Origin: Larix sibirica | Lineage: Eukaryota > Streptophyta > Pinopsida > Pinales > Pinaceae | Length of the DNA: 11,292 bases | Assembly (NCBI GenBank): GCA_004151065.3 | Contig: NWUY0303899126.1 | Coordinates: forward strand, 1-11,292 | Direction of reading: 5' to 3' | In this document: positions 1 to 9,225 of the stretch, piece by piece | Position numbering within the stretch: position 1 is the stretch's first letter | Layout: each line of letters starts with the position of its first letter | Notes under the pieces: model-generated | Databases searched by the model: none | Seen by the model: the letters and a program-made list of their open reading frames with translations, nothing else | What the model was told of the DNA's origin: nothing | Made by a program: the position numbers and the translations under genes

Positions 1-94
1 TTTTCATATTGCAAAAATAATAATGATATTAAAAAAATGTAATACATCATAAATATAATAATACAGTATATGATATTAATATGATTGAAAATGC

Positions 95-213
95 TGGTGC
101 AAAAATATTAGCTTTAATGCATCTAATCCTATGAGAATTTCGTAGTTAAGTGTGTTTGGGATAGAGTAATACTGGGATAGGTGACTTTCTGAGAAGTTAT
201 ACTGGTATATTTT
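95..213 (+). pseudogene. Decayed full-length 5S rRNA-derived copy
   Basis: This stretch aligns without any gap to the whole of a plant 5S rRNA (about 119 nt, consensus recalled from memory). By hand I count about 37 mismatches, so roughly 69 % identity. The best kept part is the internal RNA polymerase III promoter: box A at about 144-160 differs at two positions of 17, both C to T, and the box C region lies at about 174-191. About 24 of the 37 changes are C to T or G to A, the signature of deaminated methyl-cytosine, including the four terminal C residues that now read T. The copy is therefore almost certainly not a functional rRNA gene. No second copy follows in the next kilobase, so it is not part of an intact 5S array. 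It could be a stray 5S pseudogene or the 5S-like part of an LTR of a Cassandra-type TRIM retrotransposon, whose LTRs are known to carry 5S sequence. I see no primer-binding site or paired LTR. Confidence 0.85.
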
Positions 214-1039
214 CCACCATTGTTATGAATATATATACTCTTTATACCTATGAATAACAAGAGTCAAACTGTTTTTAATGCGTGACAAAGAAAATAATTG
301 CATTACATGATATGCATTGAACATATGTAAATGTTAATATTTCAATAAAAGAGAATGTTATAAACAATTATAATATACACTTAGGCATAAAAGCATTATT
401 ATGTTAATGTAGAAATTTAAATCTCAAAAATAATCATCATAAAAAAATTATAATTCACATAAAATTTGAGATTAAATTTGGGTGAGAATGTAAGCATCAT
501 TTTAAATATGGTAATTTAGAATGTTTAAATAAAGCAAAATAACTTATTTGAATGGAGTTCTTTTGATGAAAGGAACTATGATATCATGAACTCTTTGTAG
601 AAAAGATAAGACAGAGTATTCAAGAATATAAGAAAGTCCATTAAAAATAAGAGATGGAAGATTACTTCAAACATGTTGAAGAGGACAAGAAAGATTAAAA
701 AATTTCAAGATTTCAAATAACATAAATTCTCACTTCATGTCTTGATTAGATTAGTTAAAACACAAGTCATCCCACTGCAAAGAACCAAACTTGTCATTTT
801 TCAAAATAAATTTTGACAAGGCATCACAACATAACCAATATAGGGCATTTATAAGATGGATCTACAAGCCATGTTTAGATGGATCCTTTAGAATGCACAA
901 CAAGAGGCTTTTTGTCAAAAACATATAATAGGTTAGAATATTAAATAAAACATAGGGCATGGTAGGAGGAACACTCATATTACTGAAAATTTTCAAAATA
1001 ATAAAAAAAACCTGGACCAAGATAAATTTGAAGTGAACT
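214..1039. other. AT-rich intergenic DNA, no gene seen
   Basis: The stretch is rich in A and T with stops in all frames and no open frame of note. The only structure I see is a short inverted repeat at 790-796 and 814-820 (CTTGTCA / TGACAAG), enclosing a smaller dyad CAAAAT-AA-ATTTTG. It has no recognisable function. Confidence 0.6.
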
Positions 1040-1455
1040 TCATTTAATTAAGAAATCACTCATTCTTTTAAACGAAACTCTCTTTTATTATCTACCATCA
1101 TTCTCTTAAAAGAAACTCTCTCGTATTCTCTACCATCCTATCTATATGTGCAGACACCACTAATAAATTTAGATCCAACTCTGTTTAATTGACTGGAAAA
1201 CTACTCATCCTCATCCTCATCCCCATCCCCCTAAAGAAACTCTCTCATCCTCTACCATGCTTCCTATATGTACATATGTACTAATAAACACACTAATAGA
1301 TTTAGATCCAACTCTATTTAATTATAAAAATACTCATCCCCGTCCCCTTGAAGAAACTCTCTCATCCTCTGCCATGCTTCCTATATGTACGTTGTACTAA
1401 TTTCCTATATATACGTTGTACTAATAAATTTGAATCCAATTCTATTTAAATGAAA
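1040..1455. repeat. Short tandem array, units of about 120 bp
   Basis: The landmark GAAACTCTCT recurs at 1074, 1112, 1236 and 1353, so the spacings are 38, 124 and 117 bp. Each long unit carries, in order, a run of CTCATCC or CCCATCC, GAAACTCTCTCATCCTCT, CCATGCTTCCTATATGTAC, and a segment reading TTAGATCCAACTCTATTTAA or close to it. Within the last unit a segment of about 23 bp ending in CGTTGTACTAA is duplicated (about 1378-1423). The first unit is truncated. There is no coding potential. The word CATGCTTCCT also occurs in the larger array further right, but I see no extended homology between the two arrays. Confidence 0.8.
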
Positions 1456-1519
1456 AAATGTTCATCTACCTAAGAAAGTGGAGAAACAACAATGATATGT
1501 TTCATTCTACATTTTGGAT

Positions 1520-1559
1520 CTCTTAAAAGACCAAGAAAACTCGAGATCTCTTTTAAGAG
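1520..1559. repeat. Perfect 11-bp inverted repeat with 18-nt loop
   Basis: CTCTTAAAAGA at 1520-1530 is the exact reverse complement of TCTTTTAAGAG at 1549-1559. The 18-nt loop (1531-1548) contains an XhoI-type palindrome, and the 8-bp palindrome GAGATCTC (1543-1550) straddles the loop and the right arm. It could be a chance hairpin or the remnant of a small inverted-repeat element; no target duplication or transposase is visible nearby. Confidence 0.55.
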
Positions 1560-1835
1560 GGCTATATGAGCAAAAGCACAAAATCCCATGGAAAAAGGAG
1601 TCCTTAGAACATTTTTGTGGTATATTTTCTTCCCATCAATGATAGTCCAATGATTTACTATTGTTGTGTCACTCGTATATTTTTGGTAAATAAAACAAGA
1701 ATTATATTACTCCAACAATAAAACAAATATTGCTCTTCCAGTGTACTTTGAACATTTTATTAATAATTTATAAATATCATTGTACTTTGAATGATTCATT
1801 TTAGATTATTTGTCATATGATAGAACCTAAATTTA

Positions 1836-2253
1836 TTGATGCACAAAATTTGGGTGAGAAAATCATGTTATCCAAAAAGCTCCTAGCTGAAGATCATGGT
1901 CATGTATATATACACTTGTGTTTTCTTTCTCCTAAACTACGGTGAAACTTATCTCCTTGTTAGGAATATTTTTGGAGTGCCAATCACCAACTATTGCTTT
2001 GTCTCTAATTCATACTTTCTCCATTAATTTATTTAACATGCTCTTGATGCACAAAATTTGGGTGAGAAAATCATGTTATCCAAAAAGCTCCTCGCTGAAG
2101 ATCATGGTCATGTATATATACACTCGTGTTTTCTTTCTCCTAAACTACGGGGAAACTTATCTCCTTGTTAGGAATTTTTTTGGAGTGCCTATCACCAACT
2201 ATTGCTTTGTCTCTAATTCATACTTCTTCTCCATCAATTTATTTAACATGCTC
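1836..2253. repeat. Recent 208-bp tandem duplication inside the first array unit
   Basis: The segment 1836-2043, starting TTGATGCACAAAATTTGGG and ending AACATGCTC, is repeated directly at 2044-2253. By eye the two copies differ at fewer than about ten positions over roughly 208 bp. That is far closer than neighbouring 550-bp units are to each other, so this duplication is younger than the array. It explains why the first unit is about 730 bp long. Confidence 0.85.
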
Positions 2254-4010
2254 TATGCCACATGATCTAGATCACTTTCTTGATCAAATTCATTCTTGCT
2301 CTCCACTAATTATTTTGTCATGTTATATGGAACCTCGCAAATTGGATCCATTTTTTATCCAAAGACCTCAATTCATGCTTCCTCTTCCCCTTTCCAAAAT
2401 AGTTCTCTATAGTGAGACTAATAGGAAGGGAGTTGCATGTAGATTCAATCTTGTCTTCGTATAGTGGTACCAATGGGAAGGGAGCATCATATTGATAATT
2501 CATATATGATTTACACCCCATGACTCACCTTAGTTTAATCTATCAAAGGCTAGAACCTAAATTCATTGATTCACAAAACTTAGGGAGAAATTCCTTTAAT
2601 CCAAAAAAGACCTTCTTTGAAGATCATAGTCATGTATTTCTACACTTCTTCTCTAATATTTCTGCTAAACTCTGTGCAACATGTGTCCTTAGGAATTTTA
2701 CTGGAGTGCCAATCACCAACAATTGCTTTGTCTCTAATTCATGCTTCTTGTCCACCAATTGGTTTTCCATGCTCTATGGAGCCACATGATCTAGATCTCT
2801 TTCTTGATCCAATTTATGCTTCCTCTCAACCGATTGATTTGTCATGTTCTATGGAGCCACACAAATCAGATACATTCTCTCATCCAAAGACTCTCAATTC
2901 AAGTTTCCTCTTCCCCTTCCAAAAAAAATCAATCTTTCTATAATGAGACTAATGGGAAGGTATTTGCCTTGCAATCAATCTTGTCCTCTTACAATGAGAC
3001 CAATGGGAAGGGAGCATCCTATCAGTAATTCGTATATATGATTTACAACCCATGTCAACTCTTTCCTTGAATGATTCACCTTATATTTATCTACCAAAGG
3101 ATGGAACCTGAATTCACTGATTCACAAAACTTGGGTGAGAAAGTCCTCCAATCCAAAAATCTCCTTGTTGAAGATCATAGTCCCCTATTTCTAAACTTCT
3201 TCTCTTTTATTTCTCCTAAACTTAGTGCAGCATGTGCCCTTGTTAGGAATTTTATTGGAGTTTCAATCACCAACAATTGCGGTGTCTCTTGATCCATGCT
3301 TCCTCTCCATCGATTGCTTTCTCGTTCTCTATGGAGCCACATGACTTAGATCTAATTCTTAATCCAATTCATGCTATCTCTCCACCAATTTTTTTACCAT
3401 GTTCTATGGAGCTAAACAAATTGGATCCATTTTCTGATACAAAGACCTCAATTCATGCTTCCTCTTCCCCTTCTCAAAAAAGTCAATCTCTCTATAGATA
3501 GACTATATGGGAAGGGAGTTACCTTCGGAATAAACATCGTCTTCCAACAATGAGACCAATTGGAAGGGAGCATACTCTCCATGATTCATATATGATTTAC
3601 AACCCATATCAACTCTATCCTTGAATGATTCACCTTAGATTTATCTATCAACGGATAGAACTAAATTCATTGATTCATAAATTTGGGTAAGAAAGTCCTC
3701 TAATACAAGAAGCTCCTCATTGAATATCATAGTCACATGTTTCTATACCTCTCCTTTCTCCTAAACTCAGTGCAACCTATGCCAATATTAGGAATTTTAT
3801 TGTAGTGCCAATCACCAACCGTTGTTTTCTCTCTAATTCATGCTTCCTCTCCATCAATTGCATTGCCATGCTTTATATAGCCACGTGAATTAGATCCCTT
3901 TTTTATCCAATCCATGCTGCCTCTCTATCATTTTCTTTGTTGTGTTCTATTGAGACATGGAAATTGGATCGATTTTCTAATCCAAAGACCTCAATTCATG
4001 CTTCCTCTTC

Positions 4011-4060
4011 CCCTTCCCAAAAAAAAAAAAATCTCTCTATAGCGAGACTAATGGGAAGGG
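4011..4060. repeat. Example of a 9-bp inverted repeat built into each array unit
   Basis: CCCTTCCCA at 4011-4019 pairs exactly with TGGGAAGGG at 4052-4060. The same perfect pair is present at 4562-4570 / 4601-4609 and at 5517-5525 / 5555-5563, always with a spacer of 29-32 nt. Other copies of the unit (near 2390, 2915 and 3467) carry point changes in the left arm. The pair joins a pyrimidine-rich tract to a purine-rich tract on the same strand, so it could fold as a hairpin. Its function, if any, is unknown. Confidence 0.6.
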
Positions 4061-5807
4061 AGTTGCCTCTAGAGTCGATCTTATCTTTTCCTATAATGAG
4101 TCCAATGGAAACAGAGCATCGATAGTTCATATATATGATTTACAACCTGCATCAACTCTATCCTTGAATTATTCAACTTAGATTTATCCACAACAAGCTA
4201 AAACCTAAATTCATTGATTCACAAAACTTGGGTGAAAAAATCCTCTAATCCAAAAAGCTCATCATTGAAGATCATAGTCATGTATTTCCACTTTTTTTCT
4301 CTTTACTTTATCCTAAACTCAATCCAACCTTGGTCTTGTTAAGAATTTATTTAAGTGCCAATCAATAATGATTTATTTGTCTCTAATTCATGCTTCCTCT
4401 CCATCGATTGCTTTATCACAATCTATGGAGCGACATGAATTGGATCCCTTTCTTGATCTAATCCATGCTTCCTCTCCTCCAATTGCTTTGCCATGTTCTA
4501 TGGAGCCTCACAAATTGGATCCATTTTCTTATCCAAAAACCTCAATTCATTATTCCTCTTCCCCTTCCCAAAAAGACCACTCTCTCTATAGTGAGACTAA
4601 TGGGAAGGGAGTTGCATTTAGAATCAATATTGTCTTCCTGCCATGAGATCAATGGTAAGGGAGCATCCTATCAATAATTCATATGTATGATTTACAATCC
4701 ATATCAACTTTATTCTCGAATGATTCAACTTAGATTTATCTATCAAAGGCTAGAACCTAAATTCATTCATTCAAAAAACTTGAGTGAAAACACCCTATAA
4801 TCCAAAAAGCTCCTCTTTGAAAATCATAGTCCCATATTTTTCACTTATGTTTTCTTTCTCCTAGACTTAATGCAACCTATGCCCTTGTTAGGAGTTTTAG
4901 GAATTTTTTTTTGAATATCAATCACCAATTATTGGTTTTTCTCTAATTCATGCTATATGGAGCCATGTGAATCATATCCCTTCCTTAATCCAACGGATGC
5001 TCCTTTCCATATATTGTTTTGCCATGTTCTATGGAGACACACGAATTGGATCATTTCATGCTTAACTTTCCCTTCCCATAAAAGTCCACATTCTCTACAA
5101 TGATTCTAATGGGAAGGGTGTCACCTTTAGAATCAATCTTGTCTCCACTCAATGAGACTAATGAGAAGCTCAATCTTGTCTCCAGACAGTGAGACTAATG
5201 AGAAGGAAGCATCCTATCAATAATTAATAAATATAATCTACAACCAATATCAACTATATCCTTGAATAATTCACCTTAGATTTTATATGTCCAAGGCTAA
5301 AACTTGTGCCCTTGTTAGGAATTTCATTGGAGTGTCAATCACCAACAATTGGTGTATCGAATTCATACTTCTTTATCATGCTCTATGGAGCCACATGAAT
5401 TATATCCCTTCACTAATCCATGCTCCATCTCAATCTATTACTTGTCATGTTTTATGAAGCCACATGAATTATGTCCTTTTTCTTATCCAAATACCCTCAG
5501 TTCATGCATCCTCTTCCCCTTCCCAAAAAACTCAATATCTCTATAATGAACTAATGGGAAGGGAGTTGCCTTTAGAATCAATCGTGTCTTCCCACAGTGA
5601 AATTAATGGGAAGGGGGCATCCTAGTGATTATATATATATGATTTACAACCCATATTAACTCTATCCTTGAATGATTCACCTTAAATTTATTTATCATAG
5701 GCAAGAACCTAAATTCATTGATTCACTAAACTTGGCTAAGAAAGTCCTCTGATTTGAAGATCTTAGTCCCAAATTTCTACACTTCTCTTTACTTTCTCCT
5801 AAACTCA

Positions 5808-6450
5808 GTGCAATGTATGCCCTTGTTAGGAATTTTGTTAAAGTGCCACACAAATTGGATCACTTGATCCATTTAAGCTTACTCTTCTCCTTCTAAGAAA
5901 AATCATTTCCCCCTTTCTCTTTGCCTTCTAGGGAAAGTCAATCTCCTTCCCATAAAAAATCACTCAATGCAATGTATGCCCTTGTTAGGAATTTTATTAA
6001 AATTCCACACAAATTGGATCACTTTCTGATTCATTTAAGCCTACTCTTCTCCTTCTAAGAAAAGTCAATTCCCCCTTTCTCTTTTCCTTATAGAAAAAGT
6101 TAATCTCCTTCCCATAAAAGTCAAGTTAATCTCCTTCCCATAAAAGTCACTCAGTGCAATGTAGGCCCTGGTTAGGAATTCTATTAAAGTGCCATAGCCT
6201 ACTCTTCTCTTTGTAATAAAAGTCAATTCCCCCTTTCTATTAAAGTGCCACAACCTACTCTTCTCCTTCTAAGGAAAGTCAATTCCCCCTTTCTCTTTTC
6301 TTTCTAGGAAAAGTTAATCTCCTTCCAATAAAAGTCACTCGGTGCAATGAATGCCTTGGTTAGGAATTTTACAAGTGCCACACAAGTTGGATCACTTTCT
6401 GATCCATTTAAGTCTACTTTTTCCTTCTAAGAAAAGTCAAACTCCTTTCC
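5808..6450. repeat. Derived tandem subarray, units of about 188 bp
   Basis: The landmark GTGCAATG, or ATGCAATG in the second copy, recurs at 5808, 5967, 6154 and 6342 (spacings 159, 187 and 188 bp). Each unit starts like the middle of the 550-bp unit (TGCCCTTGTTAGGAATTTTAT...), but most then jump from AGTGCCA directly to CACAAATTGGATC, which in the long unit lies about 147 bp further on. After that come TTCTCCTTCTAAGAAAAGTC, CCCCCTTTCTCTTT and CTTCCCATAAAAGTCA. The units are therefore internal-deletion products of the long unit that were then amplified themselves. The first units overlap the right end of the 550-bp array. Confidence 0.75.
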
Positions 6451-6848
6451 ATAAAAGTCCTAGGAAGGTAGGAAGGGAGTTGCCTCTCCTTCCTATAAAA
6501 GTCAATCCCCCTAAGGAAGGAGTTGCCTCTCCTTTCCATAAAAGTCAATCCCCCTATGAAGGGATTTGCCCTTAAAAGTCAGTCCCCCTATGAAGGGATT
6601 TGCCCTTATATCGATAGGAAGTTGCCTTTAGAACCAATCTCCTTCCCATAAAAGTCAATCCCCCTCTAAAGAGATTTGCCCTTAGATTGGTAGGAAGTTG
6701 CCTTTAATACCAATCTATGGTAATGGAAGGGTTCCAAAGAAATAAATCTTGCCTTATTTAATGAGTAATGGGAAGGGGAAGAGTCAAATCTCCTTTCCAA
6801 AAGAAGTCAATCCCTAAGAAGGGTAAGAAGGGAGTTGGCTATGGCTTT

Positions 6849-6926
6849 AGAATCAATCTTGTCTTCTTGTAATTAGAATCAATCTTATCTTCATGTGATT
6901 GAAATCAATCTTATCTTCTTGTGATT
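6849..6926. repeat. Three tandem copies of a 26-bp repeat
   Basis: The copies are 6849-6874, 6875-6900 and 6901-6926. Each reads approximately AGAATCAATCTTATCTTC followed by a TGTGATT-like end, with one to four differences between copies. The repeat is embedded in the decayed repeat block. Confidence 0.85.
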
Positions 6927-6983
6927 GAGTAATGTAAAGTAAAAAGTCAATCTTCTTTTTGAGTAATGTAAAGTAAAAAGTCA
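6927..6983. repeat. 34-bp tandem repeat, about 1.7 copies
   Basis: A 23-bp stretch starting GAGTAATGTAAAGTAAAAAG at 6927-6949 is repeated exactly at 6961-6983, giving a 34-bp period. It directly follows the 26-bp repeats. Confidence 0.8.
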
Positions 6984-7607
6984 TATCCTTACTGAAAAGT
7001 AATGTAAGAAGTCTCCTTAAGTCCACCACTAGGAAGGGAGTTAACCTTTGAAAGAAAAGTTAAACTCCTTCTCATATAAGTTCGTTCCCATAGGAAGTGA
7101 AATTCCAATGTGGGAGTTGCCTTTAGTTTCAATATTGTCTTCTCCATGTAACGAGTAAGATGGGAAGGTGAAAGTCAAACCCAAGAAAGGGCCTTTAGAA
7201 TCACTAATCTTTTCTTATAGTGAGTAGTGGAAGGGAAAAGTCAATCTCCTTTTCAAAGAAGTCAATTCCCCGTAGGGATGGAATTAGAATCAATCGTGTC
7301 TTCTTGGAGTGAGTAGTGGGAAGATAAAAGTCAATCTCCTTTCCAAAGAAGTCAATTCCCCATACGAAGGGAGGTACTCATTAGTGAGAAGGGAAAAACC
7401 AATCTCCTTTCCAAATAAGTAAACTCCCCTTAGGCCTTAGGAAAGGAGTTTGCCTTTAGAATCAATCTTTCCCTAGGGAAGGGAGCTGCCTTAAGAACCA
7501 AACTTTAATGAGTAATGGGAAGGGAGTTTGCCTAGGTAAAGATTTTAAAGGGATTCCTTTGGAAACAATCTCGTCTTCCTACAATGAAACCAGCTAGAGT
7601 GGCATTG

Positions 7608-7740
7608 GACTAATTTTCCAAATTCACTAATTTCTGTTTTTTCCCAAAAATAAAGGGAAACAATTCATCCATTTCCCTTTTTCATTAGACTAATTTTCCA
7701 CATTCACCAATTTCCTTACTTTAAATTAATTCATCCATTT
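7608..7740. repeat. Imperfect duplication with 80-bp period
   Basis: GACTAATTTTCCA followed by an ATTCAC-AATTTC segment occurs at 7608 and again at 7688, and CAATTCATCCATTTCC has its partner TTAATTCATCCATTTTC 80 bp later. This marks the right edge of the repeat-rich half of the window; beyond it the sequence appears unique. Confidence 0.75.
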
Positions 7741-8580
7741 TCTATAGCCTAAAAATCTTGGGTAAGTTAGTTGTATCGTTAGTTTGTGGTGGGTGGTTGC
7801 TTGTGTTAACTATAACTCGGTGAGTTTAGTTAGTTGGATAGAATGTAACGTACTTCATGTATTATCATAACACCTTAGAAGATGGGTACTACTTATGACA
7901 CATGATGTATTCATGAATGTCAATAATAAATATCTTGCAATGAGAATGTGAACATATAATGAAGATGGCATAAATTGTCGGCCACGATAGTGAAAGGGGG
8001 ACCAATTACAATTGTGTAGAGTGGGGTGGGCACAAGTCGATAAGCCCAAGGGGCCACCTATCCACCACCTCGAACTTTTAACTGTACGCCAAAAACAAGA
8101 ATGTAACGTGGGGCCTTGGGGACCTATTGCTACATTAGCCCCTAAAATATCAATCCTCAGGTTACATCACTTACCATTAGGAACTTCAATACGCTATTTA
8201 CAAATTAATAATTACTTTATTAATTAATTAACTGACCACCCAAGGATCGAGTCCCCAAAATTCTCAGAAACAACAGCGACGATTTTCCATCCAGATTTCG
8301 CGTGTAGATCACGCAGCTATTTCAAAACCTGTTAGATTTTTAAAAAACGTCACGCCATTTTACAGCAAAGAATCCCAAGAAATCGAAGCAGAGCTGTGAA
8401 TTCCCAGAACAACAGAGTTATTACCACTAAAGATCCCAACTATGGATTTCTATGAATTAATTTAGAAAAACAGAATTCCAAATATCAAAGTTCAACCAGT
8501 ATCAGAGGAATTTGCTCACAAAATTTAAACTTTTAGAATAATTCACTTCATACAATCAGTGACCAACAAATCCCATTATC
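7741..8580. other. Unique intergenic sequence, no gene seen
   Basis: I find no open frame longer than about 70 codons, no RNA gene and no repeat family. Noticeable items are a T- and G-rich stretch with repeated GTTAGTT words (about 7764-7840), a TTAATTAATTAA palindrome around 8219-8230, and a tRNA T-arm-like word at 8244-8254 that has no partner box A. Base composition becomes more balanced from about 8010 on, which may mark the beginning of gene-associated sequence. Confidence 0.55.
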
Positions 8581-8734
8581 ATTTTTCTTCAAAATACATT
8601 GGGCCTCACAACAGATATTACTGTACTCCAATCCACTGGTCTGGTTTTACATAGCAAACAAAAAATAATTATTCCACACAGACAGTAATGGGGTTTTGCC
8701 TCTTCACCACCGCCATAGGCTCTCCTCAAACAAC

Positions 8735-8754
8735 TGTACAGAGGGCCCTGTACA
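8735..8754. repeat. Short hairpin-capable palindrome
   Basis: TGTACAG (8735-8741) and CTGTACA (8748-8754) are exact reverse complements separated by AGGGCC. The inner AGGGCCCT (8742-8749) is itself a palindrome, so two alternative foldings are possible. It lies in the presumed Dof 3' region. Confidence 0.5.
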
Positions 8755-9160
8755 TTACATAGAAAAATAGAACTATATTGAGAATAATATAATTGCTTCG
8801 TCTCACAGGTTGTTTGAACTTTGCACACACAAAAGAATGAGGCAGCAGAATACTTCAGATAAGCACACAAAAATACATATCTATAGTTCTTACCTACAAC
8901 AAACTATACAAAGAATAGTGTAATGCTAATGCCTCCTGTTACTTACCAGAGAATAAAAAAAAAAGCAAAAACGCTCCCAACTCAAAACTTCTTACATGGA
9001 TATGCTATGAATCATTAACCAAAAGATCAGACCGGGTCTTCAACCACATAAGATCAATAGACAGGTGGTCAGATGGATCATCCTTCATAAAAAAAAACCA
9101 AACCGGGGTCTTCAGGAATGAAACAAAACGGAGTTTAGAACCTGTAGGTTGTTATCAGTA

Positions 9161-9185
9161 AAGAAAGAAAGAAAAAAAGAAGGAA
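9161..9185. repeat. Purine-rich simple repeat (GAAA-like)
   Basis: A 25-bp tract of A and G with GAAA units lies about 40 bp beyond the Dof stop codon. On the coding strand it is a C/T tract within the presumed 3' untranslated region. Confidence 0.8.
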
Positions 9186-9225
9186 CATCAAAGGCTGCTG
9201 TAATCAAGTCAAGAGTCATGAAAAA

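Larger units (their letters stand above)
1785..5850. repeat. Satellite-like tandem array, about eight copies of a 550-bp unit
   Basis: A landmark close to GATTCACCTTAGAT near the start of the unit recurs at 1794, 2523, 3074, 3628, 4173, 4723, 5269 and 5675. The spacings are 729, 551, 554, 545, 550, 546 and 406 bp, so the base period is about 550 bp; the first copy is lengthened by a 208-bp internal duplication and the seventh is shortened by a deletion. Each unit runs: GAACCTAAATTCATTGATTC, GAAGATCATAGTCATGTAT, GTTAGGAATTTTATTGGAG, CAATCACCAAC, then two related blocks of about 75 bp holding CATGCTTCCTCTCCA and TCTATGGAGCCACA, then CTTCCTCTTCCCCTTCCC, and finally two copies of GAGACTAATGGGAAGGGAG or close variants about 50 bp apart. 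Copies carry many substitutions and small indels. CpG is almost absent (one in 2701-2940). I do not recognise the family. Confidence 0.9.
6451..7600. repeat. Degenerate short-period repeats, no gene
   Basis: The region is built from drifting copies of a few words: CATAAAAGTCAATCCCCCT, GAAGGGAGTTGCC, TTAGAATCAATCTTGTCTTC, GAGTAATGGGAAGGG and AATCTCCTTTCCAAA. From about 6480 to 6700 the period is roughly 40-65 bp. From about 7219 to 7460 the word AGTGAGTAGTGGGAAG or a variant returns at 7219, 7308 and 7383. Several of these words also occur at the right end of the 550-bp unit (TAATGGGAAGGGAG, TTAGAATCAATCTTGTCTTC), which suggests the block is an amplified and decayed derivative of that end. Short open frames here are by-products of the repeats. 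Confidence 0.7.
8581..9225 (-). other. Probable 3' untranslated and downstream region of the Dof gene
   Basis: Read on the minus strand, this follows the Dof stop codon and has the T-rich, non-repetitive character of a plant 3' untranslated region. Just after the stop comes a pyrimidine tract (complement of 9161-9185). A near-palindrome at 8735-8754 could form a 7-bp hairpin (TGTACAG / CTGTACA) with a 6-nt loop. No perfect AATAAA lies close to the stop in this sense; a weak variant AATAAT with a T-rich neighbourhood sits at 8668-8673, and a perfect one only at 8216-8221. The transcript end is therefore not fixed. A 93-codon minus-strand frame here (8589-8870) has no recognisable domain, and I do not call it. 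Confidence 0.4.

Noticed and set aside
1942-5546. Many plus-strand frames of 60-108 codons in the tandem array as genes
   Set aside because: They repeat with the array, have differing ends and starts, and are interrupted in some units; they fit copied stop-poor DNA. The recurring frame is listed only as something to test.
1785-7740. A CRISPR array or an LTR retrotransposon as explanation of the repeats
   Set aside because: Repeat units are far too long and without unique spacers for CRISPR. There is no reverse transcriptase, integrase, primer-binding site or polypurine tract with paired LTRs.
8244-8254. GGATCGAGTCC, similar to a tRNA T-arm / box B
   Set aside because: One core position deviates, no box A or cloverleaf can be built upstream, and there is no matching acceptor stem on either strand.
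8589-8870. 93-codon minus-strand frame downstream of the Dof gene
   Set aside because: It has no domain, low-complexity content and a position expected for 3' untranslated sequence.
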